Assembly (NCBI RefSeq): GCF_003058365.1
Contig: NZ_CP028858.1
Span: forward strand, 372,001-436,000
Direction of reading: 5' to 3'
DNA length: 64,000 bases
From: Halococcoides cellulosivorans
GTDB lineage: Archaea > Halobacteriota > Halobacteria > Halobacteriales > Haloarculaceae
How positions within the stretch are numbered: position 1 is the first letter of the stretch; every line of letters starts with the position of its first letter. A program made the translations under genes and the position numbers. Positions 48,106 through 56,093 of the stretch are shown one piece after another. The notes under the pieces were generated by a model. The model did no database searches. It was given only the letters and a program-made list of their open reading frames with translations, and had not been told where the DNA came from.

Positions 48106-50205
48106 TTAAAGCTCCTCCTGATCGACTGTCAGGCGGATGTCGACGGCCGAGACGCCCTCGGGCGTCGCGACGAGCGGGTTGATGTCCAGTTCCATGATCG
48201 CGGGGAAGTCGGTGACGAGCTGTGAGATGCGCTGGATGGTCTCGATCACGTCGCCCTCGTCGACGGGATCGCGGCCACGCGCGCCACGCAACAAGGGTGC
48301 GGAGTCGATTTCGTCGAGCATCGACGTGGCCTCGCTCTCGCTGACGGGCGCGACCCGGAAGGTCGCGTCTTCGAGCACTTCCACGAAGATGCCGCCCAGC
48401 CCGAACATCACGAGCGGGCCGAACTGCGGGTCGCGGTTCATCCCGACGATGGTCTCGGTCCCGGCGTCCAGATCGGCCATCTCCTGGACCTGGACGCCGA
48501 TGATGTGCGCGTCGGGGTGGTAGTTGCGCGCCCGACTGATGAGGTCGCCGTAGGTGTCTGCGACCTCGTCGTTCGGGACGCCGACTTCGACGCCACCGAT
48601 GTCGGACTTGTGCAGGATGTCGGGACTGACGATCTTCATCACGACGTCGCCGTCGATCGATTCGGCGGCCTCGACGGCCTCGCCGGGCGAATCGACGATC
48701 GCGCCCTCGGGGATCGGGATGCCATACGCTTCCAGCAGATCCATCGCCTCGACGCCGAGACTGTTGTTCTCGCGCTCGCGCGTGCGTTCGAGGATCGACC
48801 GCGCGCGCTCGCGGTCCACGTCGAACTCCGTGGGGGGTTCGTAGCCACGCTCCTGGAGTTGGGCGAACTCGTAGAGGGCGTCCAGCCCGTTGATCCCTCG
48901 CGCGGGATCGAAATAGGAGGGAATGCCGACCTCTCCGAGGATTTTCTCGGCGGCGTCGGCGGAGTGCCCGCCCATCAGGCTCGCGGCGATCGGCACGTCC
49001 GTGGTCTCGCTGGCCGCGACGATCGCGTCGGCAAGCCGTTCGAAATCCAGCACGGCGGTCGGACAGGCGACGACGATGACCGACCCGACGTTGGGGTCGT
49101 CCAGCACGATCTCCAGGGCGTCCTCGAACCGGTCGGTCGGCGCGTCACCGAGCACGTCGACGGGGTTGTAGATGTTCGCCCCGTCCGGCATCGTGTCTTC
49201 GAGTCGCTCGACGGTGTCGTCGTTCAGATCGGCCATCTCCAACTGCGAATCACCGATCGCGTCGGTGGACATCACGCCCGGGCCACCGGCGTTCGTGACG
49301 ATCGCGACCTCGTTGGTGTCGGGGGTCGGCTGGCCCTCCAGGATCGTCGCGTAGTCGAACAGTTCCTGGACGCCCGTCGCGCGGATCACGCCGGCCTGCT
49401 GGAGGCCCGCCTCGTAGGCGCGTTCGCTGCCCGCGATCGCACCGGTGTGGGAGGCTGCGGCCGACGCACCGGCCTCCGTCCGACCCGATTTCACGGCGAC
49501 GATCGGTGTCCCCTCGCTGGTGACCTTCTGGGCGGTCTCGATGAACTCCTGGCCGCGTTCGATGTCTTCGAGATAGCCCAGGACGACGTCGGTGTCGGGG
49601 TCCTCGCCCCAGTACTCGACGAAGTCGCGCTCGTCCATGACGGCCTTGTTGCCCAGCGAGACCACGTCTTTGAACCCCAGGTCCTGGTCGCTGGCCCAGT
49701 CGAGGACGGCCGTGATAAACGCTCCCGACTGGGACATGAAGGATATCTGGCCCTCGATCGGGAACTTCGGGCTGAACGTGGCGTTCATGCCCGTCGGCGT
49801 GTTGATCACGCCGATACAGTTCGGCCCGACCAGGTTCAGATCGTACTCGGCGGCGATCGCTTTCATCTGGCTTTCGAGCTGGGCCCCCTCACTGCCGGCC
49901 TCACCGAACCCGGCCGTGATGACTGCGACGTCCTGGATGCCCGACTCGCCACACTCCTCGAGGACGGTGTTGACGATCGTGGGCGGGACGACGACGACCG
50001 CGAGTTCGACGCCCTCGGCATCGGTGACGCTGTCGACGGCGGGCACGTCGAAGACGGTGTCGGCGTTCGGATTCACCGGGACGACGATCCCGTCGTACCC
50101 GTCGAGGAGGTTCTCCATCACGGCTCGACCGACCGAGCCTTCCGATTCGGTCGCGCCGACGACCGCGACGCCGTCCGGCGCGAAGAGTGTATCGAGCGTT
50201 CCCAT
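48106..50205 (-). CDS. acd: Acetate-CoA ligase (ADP-forming)
   Basis: The 699-aa protein is the fused alpha-beta form of acetyl-CoA synthetase (ADP-forming), which makes ATP while converting acetyl-CoA to acetate in archaea. It opens with the CoA-binding domain (PDGVAVVGATESEGSVG), holds the phospho-His region of the succinyl-CoA ligase type (KSGRTEAGASAAASHTGAIAG in two parts) and ends with the ATP-grasp domain (VVMKIVSPDILHKSDIGGV). I chose the ATG at 50203-50205, which gives the usual length. Confidence 0.93.
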   Translation of the reverse strand: MGTLDTLFAPDGVAVVGATESEGSVGRAVMENLLDGYDGIVVPVNPNADTVFDVPAVDSVTDAEGVELAVVVVPPTIVNTVLEECGESGIQDVAVITAGFGEAGSEGAQLESQMKAIAAEYDLNLVGPNCIGVINTPTGMNATFSPKFPIEGQISFMSQSGAFITAVLDWASDQDLGFKDVVSLGNKAVMDERDFVEYWGEDPDTDVVLGYLEDIERGQEFIETAQKVTSEGTPIVAVKSGRTEAGASAAASHTGAIAGSERAYEAGLQQAGVIRATGVQELFDYATILEGQPTPDTNEVAIVTNAGGPGVMSTDAIGDSQLEMADLNDDTVERLEDTMPDGANIYNPVDVLGDAPTDRFEDALEIVLDDPNVGSVIVVACPTAVLDFERLADAIVAASETTDVPIAASLMGGHSADAAEKILGEVGIPSYFDPARGINGLDALYEFAQLQERGYEPPTEFDVDRERARSILERTRERENNSLGVEAMDLLEAYGIPIPEGAIVDSPGEAVEAAESIDGDVVMKIVSPDILHKSDIGGVEVGVPNDEVADTYGDLISRARNYHPDAHIIGVQVQEMADLDAGTETIVGMNRDPQFGPLVMFGLGGIFVEVLEDATFRVAPVSESEATSMLDEIDSAPLLRGARGRDPVDEGDVIETIQRISQLVTDFPAIMELDINPLVATPEGVSAVDIRLTVDQEEL

Positions 50206-50450
50206 CGTATCTTCGAGAGGCTTACCGATGCCCGGAGAAATATTTACCTGTATCGGGACGCCGTGCCAACGCTCCACGTGAAATTTCGGCCGTCTGGATG
50301 GGTTCAGCGATACCAATCGGGCGATACCTTCGTGAGTAATAATAGTTAAGAGGAAATGTTAATAATTCGTATTGTTTCCCACGTGTATCGTAACACGCTC
50401 GAACAGCCGTCGCCCATAGTTATTAGGCGGTCTAGCGGGACGATTCGGGC

Positions 50451-51371
50451 ATGTCTCTGAAACGCCTCCTCGCGACAGGCGCCGGTGCGATCGGCGTGGC
50501 GGCAGTCGGTAATCACCTTCTCACCCGTCGTGCGGGTCCGCTGGGGCCGCCGCTCGACGGGACGACCGACGAGACCGACTGGCGCGGGTTCTCGGTCGCG
50601 ACGACGGAACTGGGCGACCCCGAAGATCCGGATCTCCTCGCGATTCATGGCATCAGTGCGGCGGCGAGCAGCCACGAGTTCGCAGACGTGGCCAGCGAAC
50701 TCGCTGACGACTATCACGTGATCGCGCCCGATCTCCTCGGATTTGGCCGGTCGGACCGCCCGCGCATCGGGTACGACCCGGCGGTGTACACGGGCGTGAT
50801 CGAGGCGGTCCTCGCTGAGTGTGACGAGCCGACGGTGCTCGCCTCGTCGCTGTCGGGGGCGTACACCGCGGCCGCGGTGGCCGATCACGACATCGCGGAA
50901 CTGATCGCAGTCTGTCCGACCGACCGGACGATGGCCGTCGAGATGGGCGGCCCACTTCTCCGCGCGCCGATCGTCGGCCGATCGGTGTACAACGCGCTCG
51001 TCTCTCGGCCGTCGCTGCGGCACTTCTACGCCGATCACGGCGTGAGCGATCCCGACGCGATCGACGCGTTTCGACTCGATTACGACTGGCAGGCCGCCCA
51101 CCAGCGGGGGGCCCGCTGGGCCCCCGCGGCGTTTCTGGAGGGCGCACTTCAGCCCGACCGCTCGCTCGAAGCCCTGTTCGATCCGATCGACGCGCCCGTG
51201 CGCCTGCTCTGGGGTGCAGACGCCGACCTCCCGCCGGTCGACCGCGGGCGCACCCTCGCGGACGCCATCGACGCCGAACTCGTGATATTCGAGGAGAGCG
51301 CCCTGCTCCCCCACGTCGAACGTCCCGAGCGGGTCGTCGAGGTCGTCACTGGGACCGAGCCACAGGACTGA
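50451..51371 (+). CDS. Alpha/beta hydrolase
   Basis: The 306-aa protein has the fold pattern of alpha/beta hydrolases: LLAIHGISAAASSHEF, APDLLGFGRSDRP, a nucleophile elbow TVLASSLSGAY (the first small residue is Ala rather than Gly), and a late Asp/His pair region (LLWGADADLPP, LLPHVERPE). The first 20 residues are hydrophobic and could be a membrane anchor. It lies 27 bp before the TrmB gene. Confidence 0.88.
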   Translation: MSLKRLLATGAGAIGVAAVGNHLLTRRAGPLGPPLDGTTDETDWRGFSVATTELGDPEDPDLLAIHGISAAASSHEFADVASELADDYHVIAPDLLGFGRSDRPRIGYDPAVYTGVIEAVLAECDEPTVLASSLSGAYTAAAVADHDIAELIAVCPTDRTMAVEMGGPLLRAPIVGRSVYNALVSRPSLRHFYADHGVSDPDAIDAFRLDYDWQAAHQRGARWAPAAFLEGALQPDRSLEALFDPIDAPVRLLWGADADLPPVDRGRTLADAIDAELVIFEESALLPHVERPERVVEVVTGTEPQD

Positions 51372-51398
51372 TTTACTCGCTGGAGAAACAATGAATCG

Positions 51399-52442
51399 AT
51401 GACCGACGATCTCCTCGACAGCCTCGAAACACTCTCCGATCGGCTGGATTTCGGTGAGTACGAGGCGGCGGCGTACCTCACGATTCTCGAACACGGTGAA
51501 CTCACCGCCTCTGAGATCGCTGACCAGACCGACATCCCCCAGCCCCGGGTGTACGACACCGTCCGGGATTTGAGCGACCGTGGGCTGGTGGAGGTCAACG
51601 AATCGCGGCCGATGAAGGTGCTCGCGATCGATCCCGCCGACGCCTTCGACGAGTATCGCGTCTCCTTTTCGACGGTCGTCGAGGGCCTGACCGAGCGATA
51701 CACTCAACCCGCCCGCGAGTCCGAGGGGATCTCGCTGGTCCGGTCGCGACCGACGATCCTGCGGTATATCGAGGACATCCTCGACGCCGCGGAGTACGAA
51801 CTCCTGCTCTCGCTCACGCCGGACCTGCTCGATCGGTACGAGGACCTGCTGGCCGCGAAGATCGACGACTCCGTCGGCGTCGAGATCATGATCTCGCCGT
51901 CGGTCGAGGTCCCCGACGCCGACGCCTACGACTACCGCGAAGTCGCGACCGCGGTCCGGGCGCGTCGGGGCGTCACCTCGCCAGTGATCGCGATCGCTGA
52001 CGGGCAGTACGCCATCTACGCGACACGCGAGGGCGTTCGCGGCGCTGAGGATCGGTACGGAGTCATCTTCGATCGGTCCGAACTCGGATTTCTCCTGTCG
52101 AGTTTTCTCAACACGGTGCTCTGGTCGACCGCCGAGACGGTGCTCTCCTACGGTGAGATCCCCACCTTTCCCCGGCGGTACGCGACGATCCGTCGGTGTG
52201 TCTCGGAACTCCAGTCCGTCGAGGGCCCACTGTATGCCCGCATCGAGGGGCGCGACATCGTGACGGGGAATCCCCGCGTCCTCACGGGCAAAGTCAGCGA
52301 GACGGCGATCGACTCCAATCGGGTCACGGCCTCACTCCAGGTCGAGACGGCGACCGAGACGGTCGAGGTCGGTGGCCAACTCGCGGCGCTCGAAGACATC
52401 GAAGCCCACGAGATCACGATCGATCGCGACCCACTCGACTAG
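51399..52442 (+). CDS. TrmB-family transcriptional regulator
   Basis: The 347-aa protein has the TrmB N-terminal HTH (LDFGEYEAAAYLTILEHGEL, then ASEIADQTDIPQPRVYDTVR) followed by the sugar-sensing phospholipase-D-like domain (EGISLVRSRPTILRYIEDIL) and a C-terminal beta domain. TrmB proteins control sugar transport and central metabolism in archaea. The gene ends with a 4-bp convergent overlap with the ABC ATPase gene. Confidence 0.92.
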   Translation: MTDDLLDSLETLSDRLDFGEYEAAAYLTILEHGELTASEIADQTDIPQPRVYDTVRDLSDRGLVEVNESRPMKVLAIDPADAFDEYRVSFSTVVEGLTERYTQPARESEGISLVRSRPTILRYIEDILDAAEYELLLSLTPDLLDRYEDLLAAKIDDSVGVEIMISPSVEVPDADAYDYREVATAVRARRGVTSPVIAIADGQYAIYATREGVRGAEDRYGVIFDRSELGFLLSSFLNTVLWSTAETVLSYGEIPTFPRRYATIRRCVSELQSVEGPLYARIEGRDIVTGNPRVLTGKVSETAIDSNRVTASLQVETATETVEVGGQLAALEDIEAHEITIDRDPLD

Positions 52443-53527
52443 GCGGGAAACCAGGCGAGATCGTGATCGGCGGCGATCGTCACCGAGACGCGCGTCTCCG
52501 CGTCGATCACGTCGGCGTGGTTGTGTCGACACCGAACTGTCGGGCCGTCGTCGATCGCGACCCGGTGGATCGCCGCCGGGCCGACGTACCGGCACTCCTC
52601 GACGACGGCCGTGCCTGCCGGATCTGGCTGTGCGAGGAGGTCGTCCGGCCGGACGAGCAGGTCGATCCGATCGCCCGTCGGCGGGTCGCCAGCGAGTCGG
52701 TCGACCGGGACCGGGCCGACCGGCGTCTCGACGCATCCGTCGCGGATCCGTCCGGGGACAAAGGCCGTCCGGCCCAGAAAGCGCGCGACGAACCGGGTCG
52801 CGGGGTGTTGAAAGACTCGCTCGGGCCGGTCGATCTGGGCGATCTGGCCGTCGTCGAGCACGGCGACCCGGTCGCTCATCGCGAGCGCCTCGCGCTGGTC
52901 GTGCGTGACGGCGATCGTCGTCACGTCTGCGGCGTCCAGAATACCGAGCACGTCGTCGCGCACCTGTTCGCGCAGGCCGACGTCGAGATTCGAGAACGGT
53001 TCGTCCAGCAAGAGGACGTCTGGGTCGGGCGCGAGCGATCGCGCGAGTGCGACCCGCTGCCGTTGCCCGCCCGAAAGGGCCTCCGGGTCGCGATCACCGA
53101 GGCCGGCGAGATCCACGAGTTCGAGGGCGCGCTCGACCCGGTCGGGATCGTCGACGGCGTAGCCAACGTTCTCGGCAACCGTGAGGTGTGGGAACAGCGC
53201 GTACTCCTGGAAGACCAGGCCGACGTCGCGGGCTTCGGGCGGGACGTTCGCCGTCGGACTCGCGACGCAGTCCCCGTCGATTTCGATCCGGCCGGCCGTC
53301 GGGGATTCGAGACCGGCGATCATCCGCAAGAGCGTGGTCTTCCCACACCCCGAGGGCCCCAGGATCGTCACCACCTCGCCCGATCGGACCGACAGCGAAC
53401 AGTCCTCGATGACGGGCTGGCCGCCGAAGGATTTCGTTACGCCGTCGAACGAAAGCACCGTCTCGTCGTCCGTCGCCTCGGACGCTGTCGACGACGTGAT
53501 CCGGTCGTCGAGGGCGGACCGACTCAT
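52439..53527 (-). CDS. ABC transporter ATP-binding protein, iron-regulated
   Basis: The 362-aa ATPase has Walker A GPSGCGKTTLLRMIAGL, Q-loop QEYALFPHLT, signature LSGGQRQRVALARSL, Walker B LLLDEPFSNLD and a C-terminal TOBE-like regulatory domain. It belongs to the Fe3+/spermidine/molybdate importer class. The iron-box dyad 13 bp upstream of the start favours ferric iron. No permease or binding protein is adjacent. Confidence 0.92.
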   Translation of the reverse strand: MSRSALDDRITSSTASEATDDETVLSFDGVTKSFGGQPVIEDCSLSVRSGEVVTILGPSGCGKTTLLRMIAGLESPTAGRIEIDGDCVASPTANVPPEARDVGLVFQEYALFPHLTVAENVGYAVDDPDRVERALELVDLAGLGDRDPEALSGGQRQRVALARSLAPDPDVLLLDEPFSNLDVGLREQVRDDVLGILDAADVTTIAVTHDQREALAMSDRVAVLDDGQIAQIDRPERVFQHPATRFVARFLGRTAFVPGRIRDGCVETPVGPVPVDRLAGDPPTGDRIDLLVRPDDLLAQPDPAGTAVVEECRYVGPAAIHRVAIDDGPTVRCRHNHADVIDAETRVSVTIAADHDLAWFPA

Positions 53528-53539
53528 CGACTCTCCCTA

Positions 53540-53555
53540 TTTAGGCAAGCCTAAA
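53540..53555. promoter_or_regulatory. Iron-box dyad upstream of the ABC ATPase
   Basis: TTTAGGC-AA-GCCTAAA is a perfect inverted repeat of the DtxR/SirR/Idr iron-regulator type, located 13 bp upstream of the ATPase start. Confidence 0.65.
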
Positions 53556-53615
53556 GAGCGTGCCGGTTTCGACACCCGCTCCTGGGGGGCGACAATCGGC
53601 ACAACTCTTTTGTTT

Positions 53616-53629
53616 TTAGGCGCGCCTAA
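53616..53629. promoter_or_regulatory. Iron-box dyad upstream of the small CC protein
   Basis: TTAGGCGCGCCTAA is a 14-bp perfect palindrome of the same DtxR/SirR type, 8 bp upstream of the ATG at 53637. Together with the dyad at 53540 it frames the divergent promoter. Confidence 0.65.
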
Positions 53630-53636
53630 GACGACT

Positions 53637-53795
53637 ATGGCCGACGACATCGCTGGCGAGCGCCGTGCGCCATCGAACGCCGACGACCCGACGATCGCCA
53701 CGCACTGCTGTTCGGCGGATCGAACGGTGTTCGTCGAGAAAGGGCGAGACGACGCCTGGATCGCGACCGATCGAACCGTCTCGATCGACCCCTGA
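53637..53795 (+). CDS. Small haloarchaeal protein with a Cys-Cys pair
   Basis: A 52-aa protein with THCCSADRTVFVEKGRDDAW followed by IATDRTVSI, a pattern I associate with short haloarchaeal proteins (possibly DUF7331). The adjacent cysteines could bind metal. It starts 8 bp after the second iron dyad, so it is probably controlled by iron with the divergent ABC ATPase. Function unknown. Confidence 0.6.
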   Translation: MADDIAGERRAPSNADDPTIATHCCSADRTVFVEKGRDDAWIATDRTVSIDP

Positions 53796-53815
53796 GTCAG
53801 CGCCGGTGTGCCGGT

Positions 53816-54349
53816 TCAGCGTTCGACGAGCGTGTCGTCTTCGAGGTAGTGTTCGATGTGGTGAGCGTCTTCTTCGACCTCGACGAGGATCTCCCGGAGG
53901 ATCTGTGCGGTCGCGTGATCACCGAGGTTGGTCGCGAGGTCGACGTGGTCGCGCAGCGACTCGATGATGTCGCCGTAGATCGCGAGGTCGTTGCCGAGTG
54001 AGGTTCGGATGTCGTAGACATCTTCGCCTTCCATCGAGACGGGCGCACGGTCGGCCAGCGCGGTCGGGCCGGCGACCGGAGCGCCGCCGAGTGCCTGCGC
54101 GCGTTCGGCGAGTTCGTCCGCCGCGTCCTCGGCGCGGCCCGCCGCGTCGCCCAAAAAGAGGTGCAGGTCGCGGAACTCCGCGCCCTCGACGTTCCAGTGG
54201 TGTTTCTTGAGCTGGTGATAGAGCACGTACGTCGCGGCCAGATCGGTGTTGAGCGCCTCGACGATCTGCTCGGATTTCTCCGTACTCAGTCGGAGTTCGT
54301 TCGATTCGATCTCGTCGGCGTGCTTCCGGACGGCGTCGGTGTTGGCCAT
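53816..54349 (-). CDS. dpsA: DNA-protecting ferritin-like protein DpsA
   Basis: The 177-aa protein belongs to the Dps family, which forms 12-mers that oxidise and store iron and protect DNA. The ferroxidase segment LYHQLKKHHWNVEGAEFRDL shows the conserved His and Trp, with DLHLFLGDAAGRAEDAADEL after it. I chose the ATG at 54347-54349. A BRE/TATA and two direct repeats lie upstream. It sits beside the iron-box cluster, which suits its role. Confidence 0.93.
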   Translation of the reverse strand: MANTDAVRKHADEIESNELRLSTEKSEQIVEALNTDLAATYVLYHQLKKHHWNVEGAEFRDLHLFLGDAAGRAEDAADELAERAQALGGAPVAGPTALADRAPVSMEGEDVYDIRTSLGNDLAIYGDIIESLRDHVDLATNLGDHATAQILREILVEVEEDAHHIEHYLEDDTLVER

Positions 54350-54396
54350 TACGATTGGATCGTTGGCCGCTTCCCACTTCAACGTTGGTGTACCAG

Positions 54397-54445
54397 GAAA
54401 TATTCTTCGTACCTATGGGCCATCGACTCACGAATTACCTATGGG
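54397..54445 (-). promoter_or_regulatory. dpsA promoter with direct repeats
   Basis: On the minus strand CGAAGAATATTT (54398-54409) reads as BRE/TATA. Just upstream of it are two identical decamers CCCATAGGTA (54410-54419 and 54436-54445), 26 bp apart. The repeats could bind a regulator; they do not match the iron-box dyads nearby. Confidence 0.45.
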
Positions 54446-54504
54446 AAACTCTCTCTGAACGAATTTCCGCCCACCGAGGCCGGGGGAAACGTTCGAGACG
54501 TGGC

Positions 54505-55359
54505 TCAGAGTTCGATCAGATCGTCGGATTCGTCGCGTGGAACCCCGATCTCGCCGGTCACCGCCGTCACAGCGCGACCTCCGACGGCGACGTCGTCGGT
54601 TTTGACGACCACGCGCCCGGGTCGGTCGAGATAGTCGCCCTGTTCACAGCGGACGGTCGCGGCGTCGATCTCACCGAATCGACGGAGTCCCACCCCGACC
54701 GCGCCGGCGACCAGCCCCGAGGCGTGTTCCTCGCGAAACTCGCCCGCTCGGGGGTCGAACGACCGGCAGTGCACCGTCGAGTCGGGGTCGAGCGTGTCGA
54801 ACGTATAGACCGCGAGCGCGTCCGCGCTGGCTTCCTCACAGAGCGCCCGGACGGCCGTCGGATCGGGCGCGAGTCCGCCGGCCTGTTCGAAGTAGTTCAC
54901 CGGGACGGCGAGCGTGGGTCGGCCGATCGACGCGCGAGTGATCGGAAGGTCTCGCCCGACGCCCGCGAGCGCGGCGGTCTCGATCCCGAGCGCGCCGGCG
55001 ACGCGGTCGTACTCGGCCTCGACCCGGTCGACCGACGCGTCGAACCCCTCGATCCAGGTTCGGTCGTCCTGACTGACGGTGAGCGAGCCGTCGGGCGTCT
55101 CGATCGGTCCGTCCGCGATCGGTTCGACGGCGAGCGCACCGATCGCCGTCCGGGCGCTCACACAGTCGCCGTCGGGCCCGACCGAGCGGAGCCGATCCCC
55201 GTCGATCCCCCCGACGACGCGAGTCCCGAGTTCGGTGCCGATCGCTCGCAACTGCGCGGTCGAGAAGTCGCTCGCGTCGTGGACGATCCCGGTCGGGGTG
55301 CCCGCGAAGGTATCGTTCGTGAACACGTCGACGACCGTTATCGTGCGGGTGTCGGTCAT
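54505..55359 (-). CDS. PhzF-family isomerase-like protein
   Basis: The 284-aa protein has the PhzF N-terminus (VVDVFTNDTFAGTPTGIV) and the second-half motif RSFDPRAGEFREEHASGLVAG in two parts, typical of the family that includes PhzF and uncharacterised epimerases. The segment where the catalytic Glu usually sits (NLSET) reads ELGTRVVGG, so the Glu may be missing. The substrate is unknown. Confidence 0.85.
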   Translation of the reverse strand: MTDTRTITVVDVFTNDTFAGTPTGIVHDASDFSTAQLRAIGTELGTRVVGGIDGDRLRSVGPDGDCVSARTAIGALAVEPIADGPIETPDGSLTVSQDDRTWIEGFDASVDRVEAEYDRVAGALGIETAALAGVGRDLPITRASIGRPTLAVPVNYFEQAGGLAPDPTAVRALCEEASADALAVYTFDTLDPDSTVHCRSFDPRAGEFREEHASGLVAGAVGVGLRRFGEIDAATVRCEQGDYLDRPGRVVVKTDDVAVGGRAVTAVTGEIGVPRDESDDLIEL

Positions 55360-55544
55360 ACCCCGATTCGCGGGGCCAGCGGGTTAAAAGGCGAGCACTG
55401 TGGGATCGAGAATGGACGGGGCTGGAATCACTCGAACCGCTCGCAGAAATCTGCCTTCCGGTCACCCGTCGAACGCCGGTCGTCGAGGCACTCGCTAGAA
55501 TCTCCCTCTTGGGACGTCATACAGGTTTTGGATAGAGGGCTGGG

Positions 55545-55802
55545 TCACAGCTCTCGGTCGTAAAAATTCCGTCGGTGGCCCACTGATTTGACGTAGAGGA
55601 CATCTCCGTCACGGTCCCATTCGATGAGTGCCCGGTAGTCCCCGATTCTGACGGAATAATCGTCTCGCCCGGAGAGCGGTTTCAGGTAGTGATCTGGCCA
55701 GTCGCTGATGTCGCGGAGTTTCTTCTTGATCCGTGATTGGACATCTGATTCGAGGTCTTCGAGAGCGTCTTTCGCTCGCTCGGTAACGTAAACCTCGGCC
55801 AT
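55545..55802 (-). CDS. RelE/ParE-family toxin
   Basis: An 85-aa protein with the RelE fold pattern VTERAKDALEDLESDVQSRI, KPLSGRDDYSVRIGDYRALIE and a final KSVGHRRNFY. RelE toxins cut mRNA at the ribosome. It directly abuts the antitoxin gene (antitoxin stop at 55803-55805), forming a complete toxin-antitoxin pair. Confidence 0.9.
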   Translation of the reverse strand: MAEVYVTERAKDALEDLESDVQSRIKKKLRDISDWPDHYLKPLSGRDDYSVRIGDYRALIEWDRDGDVLYVKSVGHRRNFYDREL

Positions 55803-56021
55803 CTATAGGTCTTCAAGAGACGTTACGTTGCCATTCTCGATCTGCTGGCGAGAAATACGGTCGTCTTCGAGCGTCCGCTCGGAGAGTTTCGGCTGTTCGA
55901 TCAGATGTCGGACTGCGTCCCTCACGAGTTCACTCTTGTTGAGGTAGTGCGGTCGGTCGTCGAGAAATGCCTCGATGTCCTCGTCCATCTCGTCGGGAAC
56001 CTTGACGTTGAGTGTGCTCAT
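55803..56021 (-). CDS. Ribbon-helix-helix antitoxin
   Basis: A 72-aa protein whose N-terminus STLNVKVPDEMDEDIEAFL and YLNKSELVRDAVRHLI show the ribbon-helix-helix DNA-binding fold. It is the antitoxin partner of the RelE gene that follows, and probably represses the operon. Confidence 0.88.
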   Translation of the reverse strand: MSTLNVKVPDEMDEDIEAFLDDRPHYLNKSELVRDAVRHLIEQPKLSERTLEDDRISRQQIENGNVTSLEDL

Positions 56022-56093
56022 GACTGTACCAGAGTATTACTCTCGATGGACGAAAAGTATTGCGCCGACGATCGAAACCGCGATCGTCCCGCG

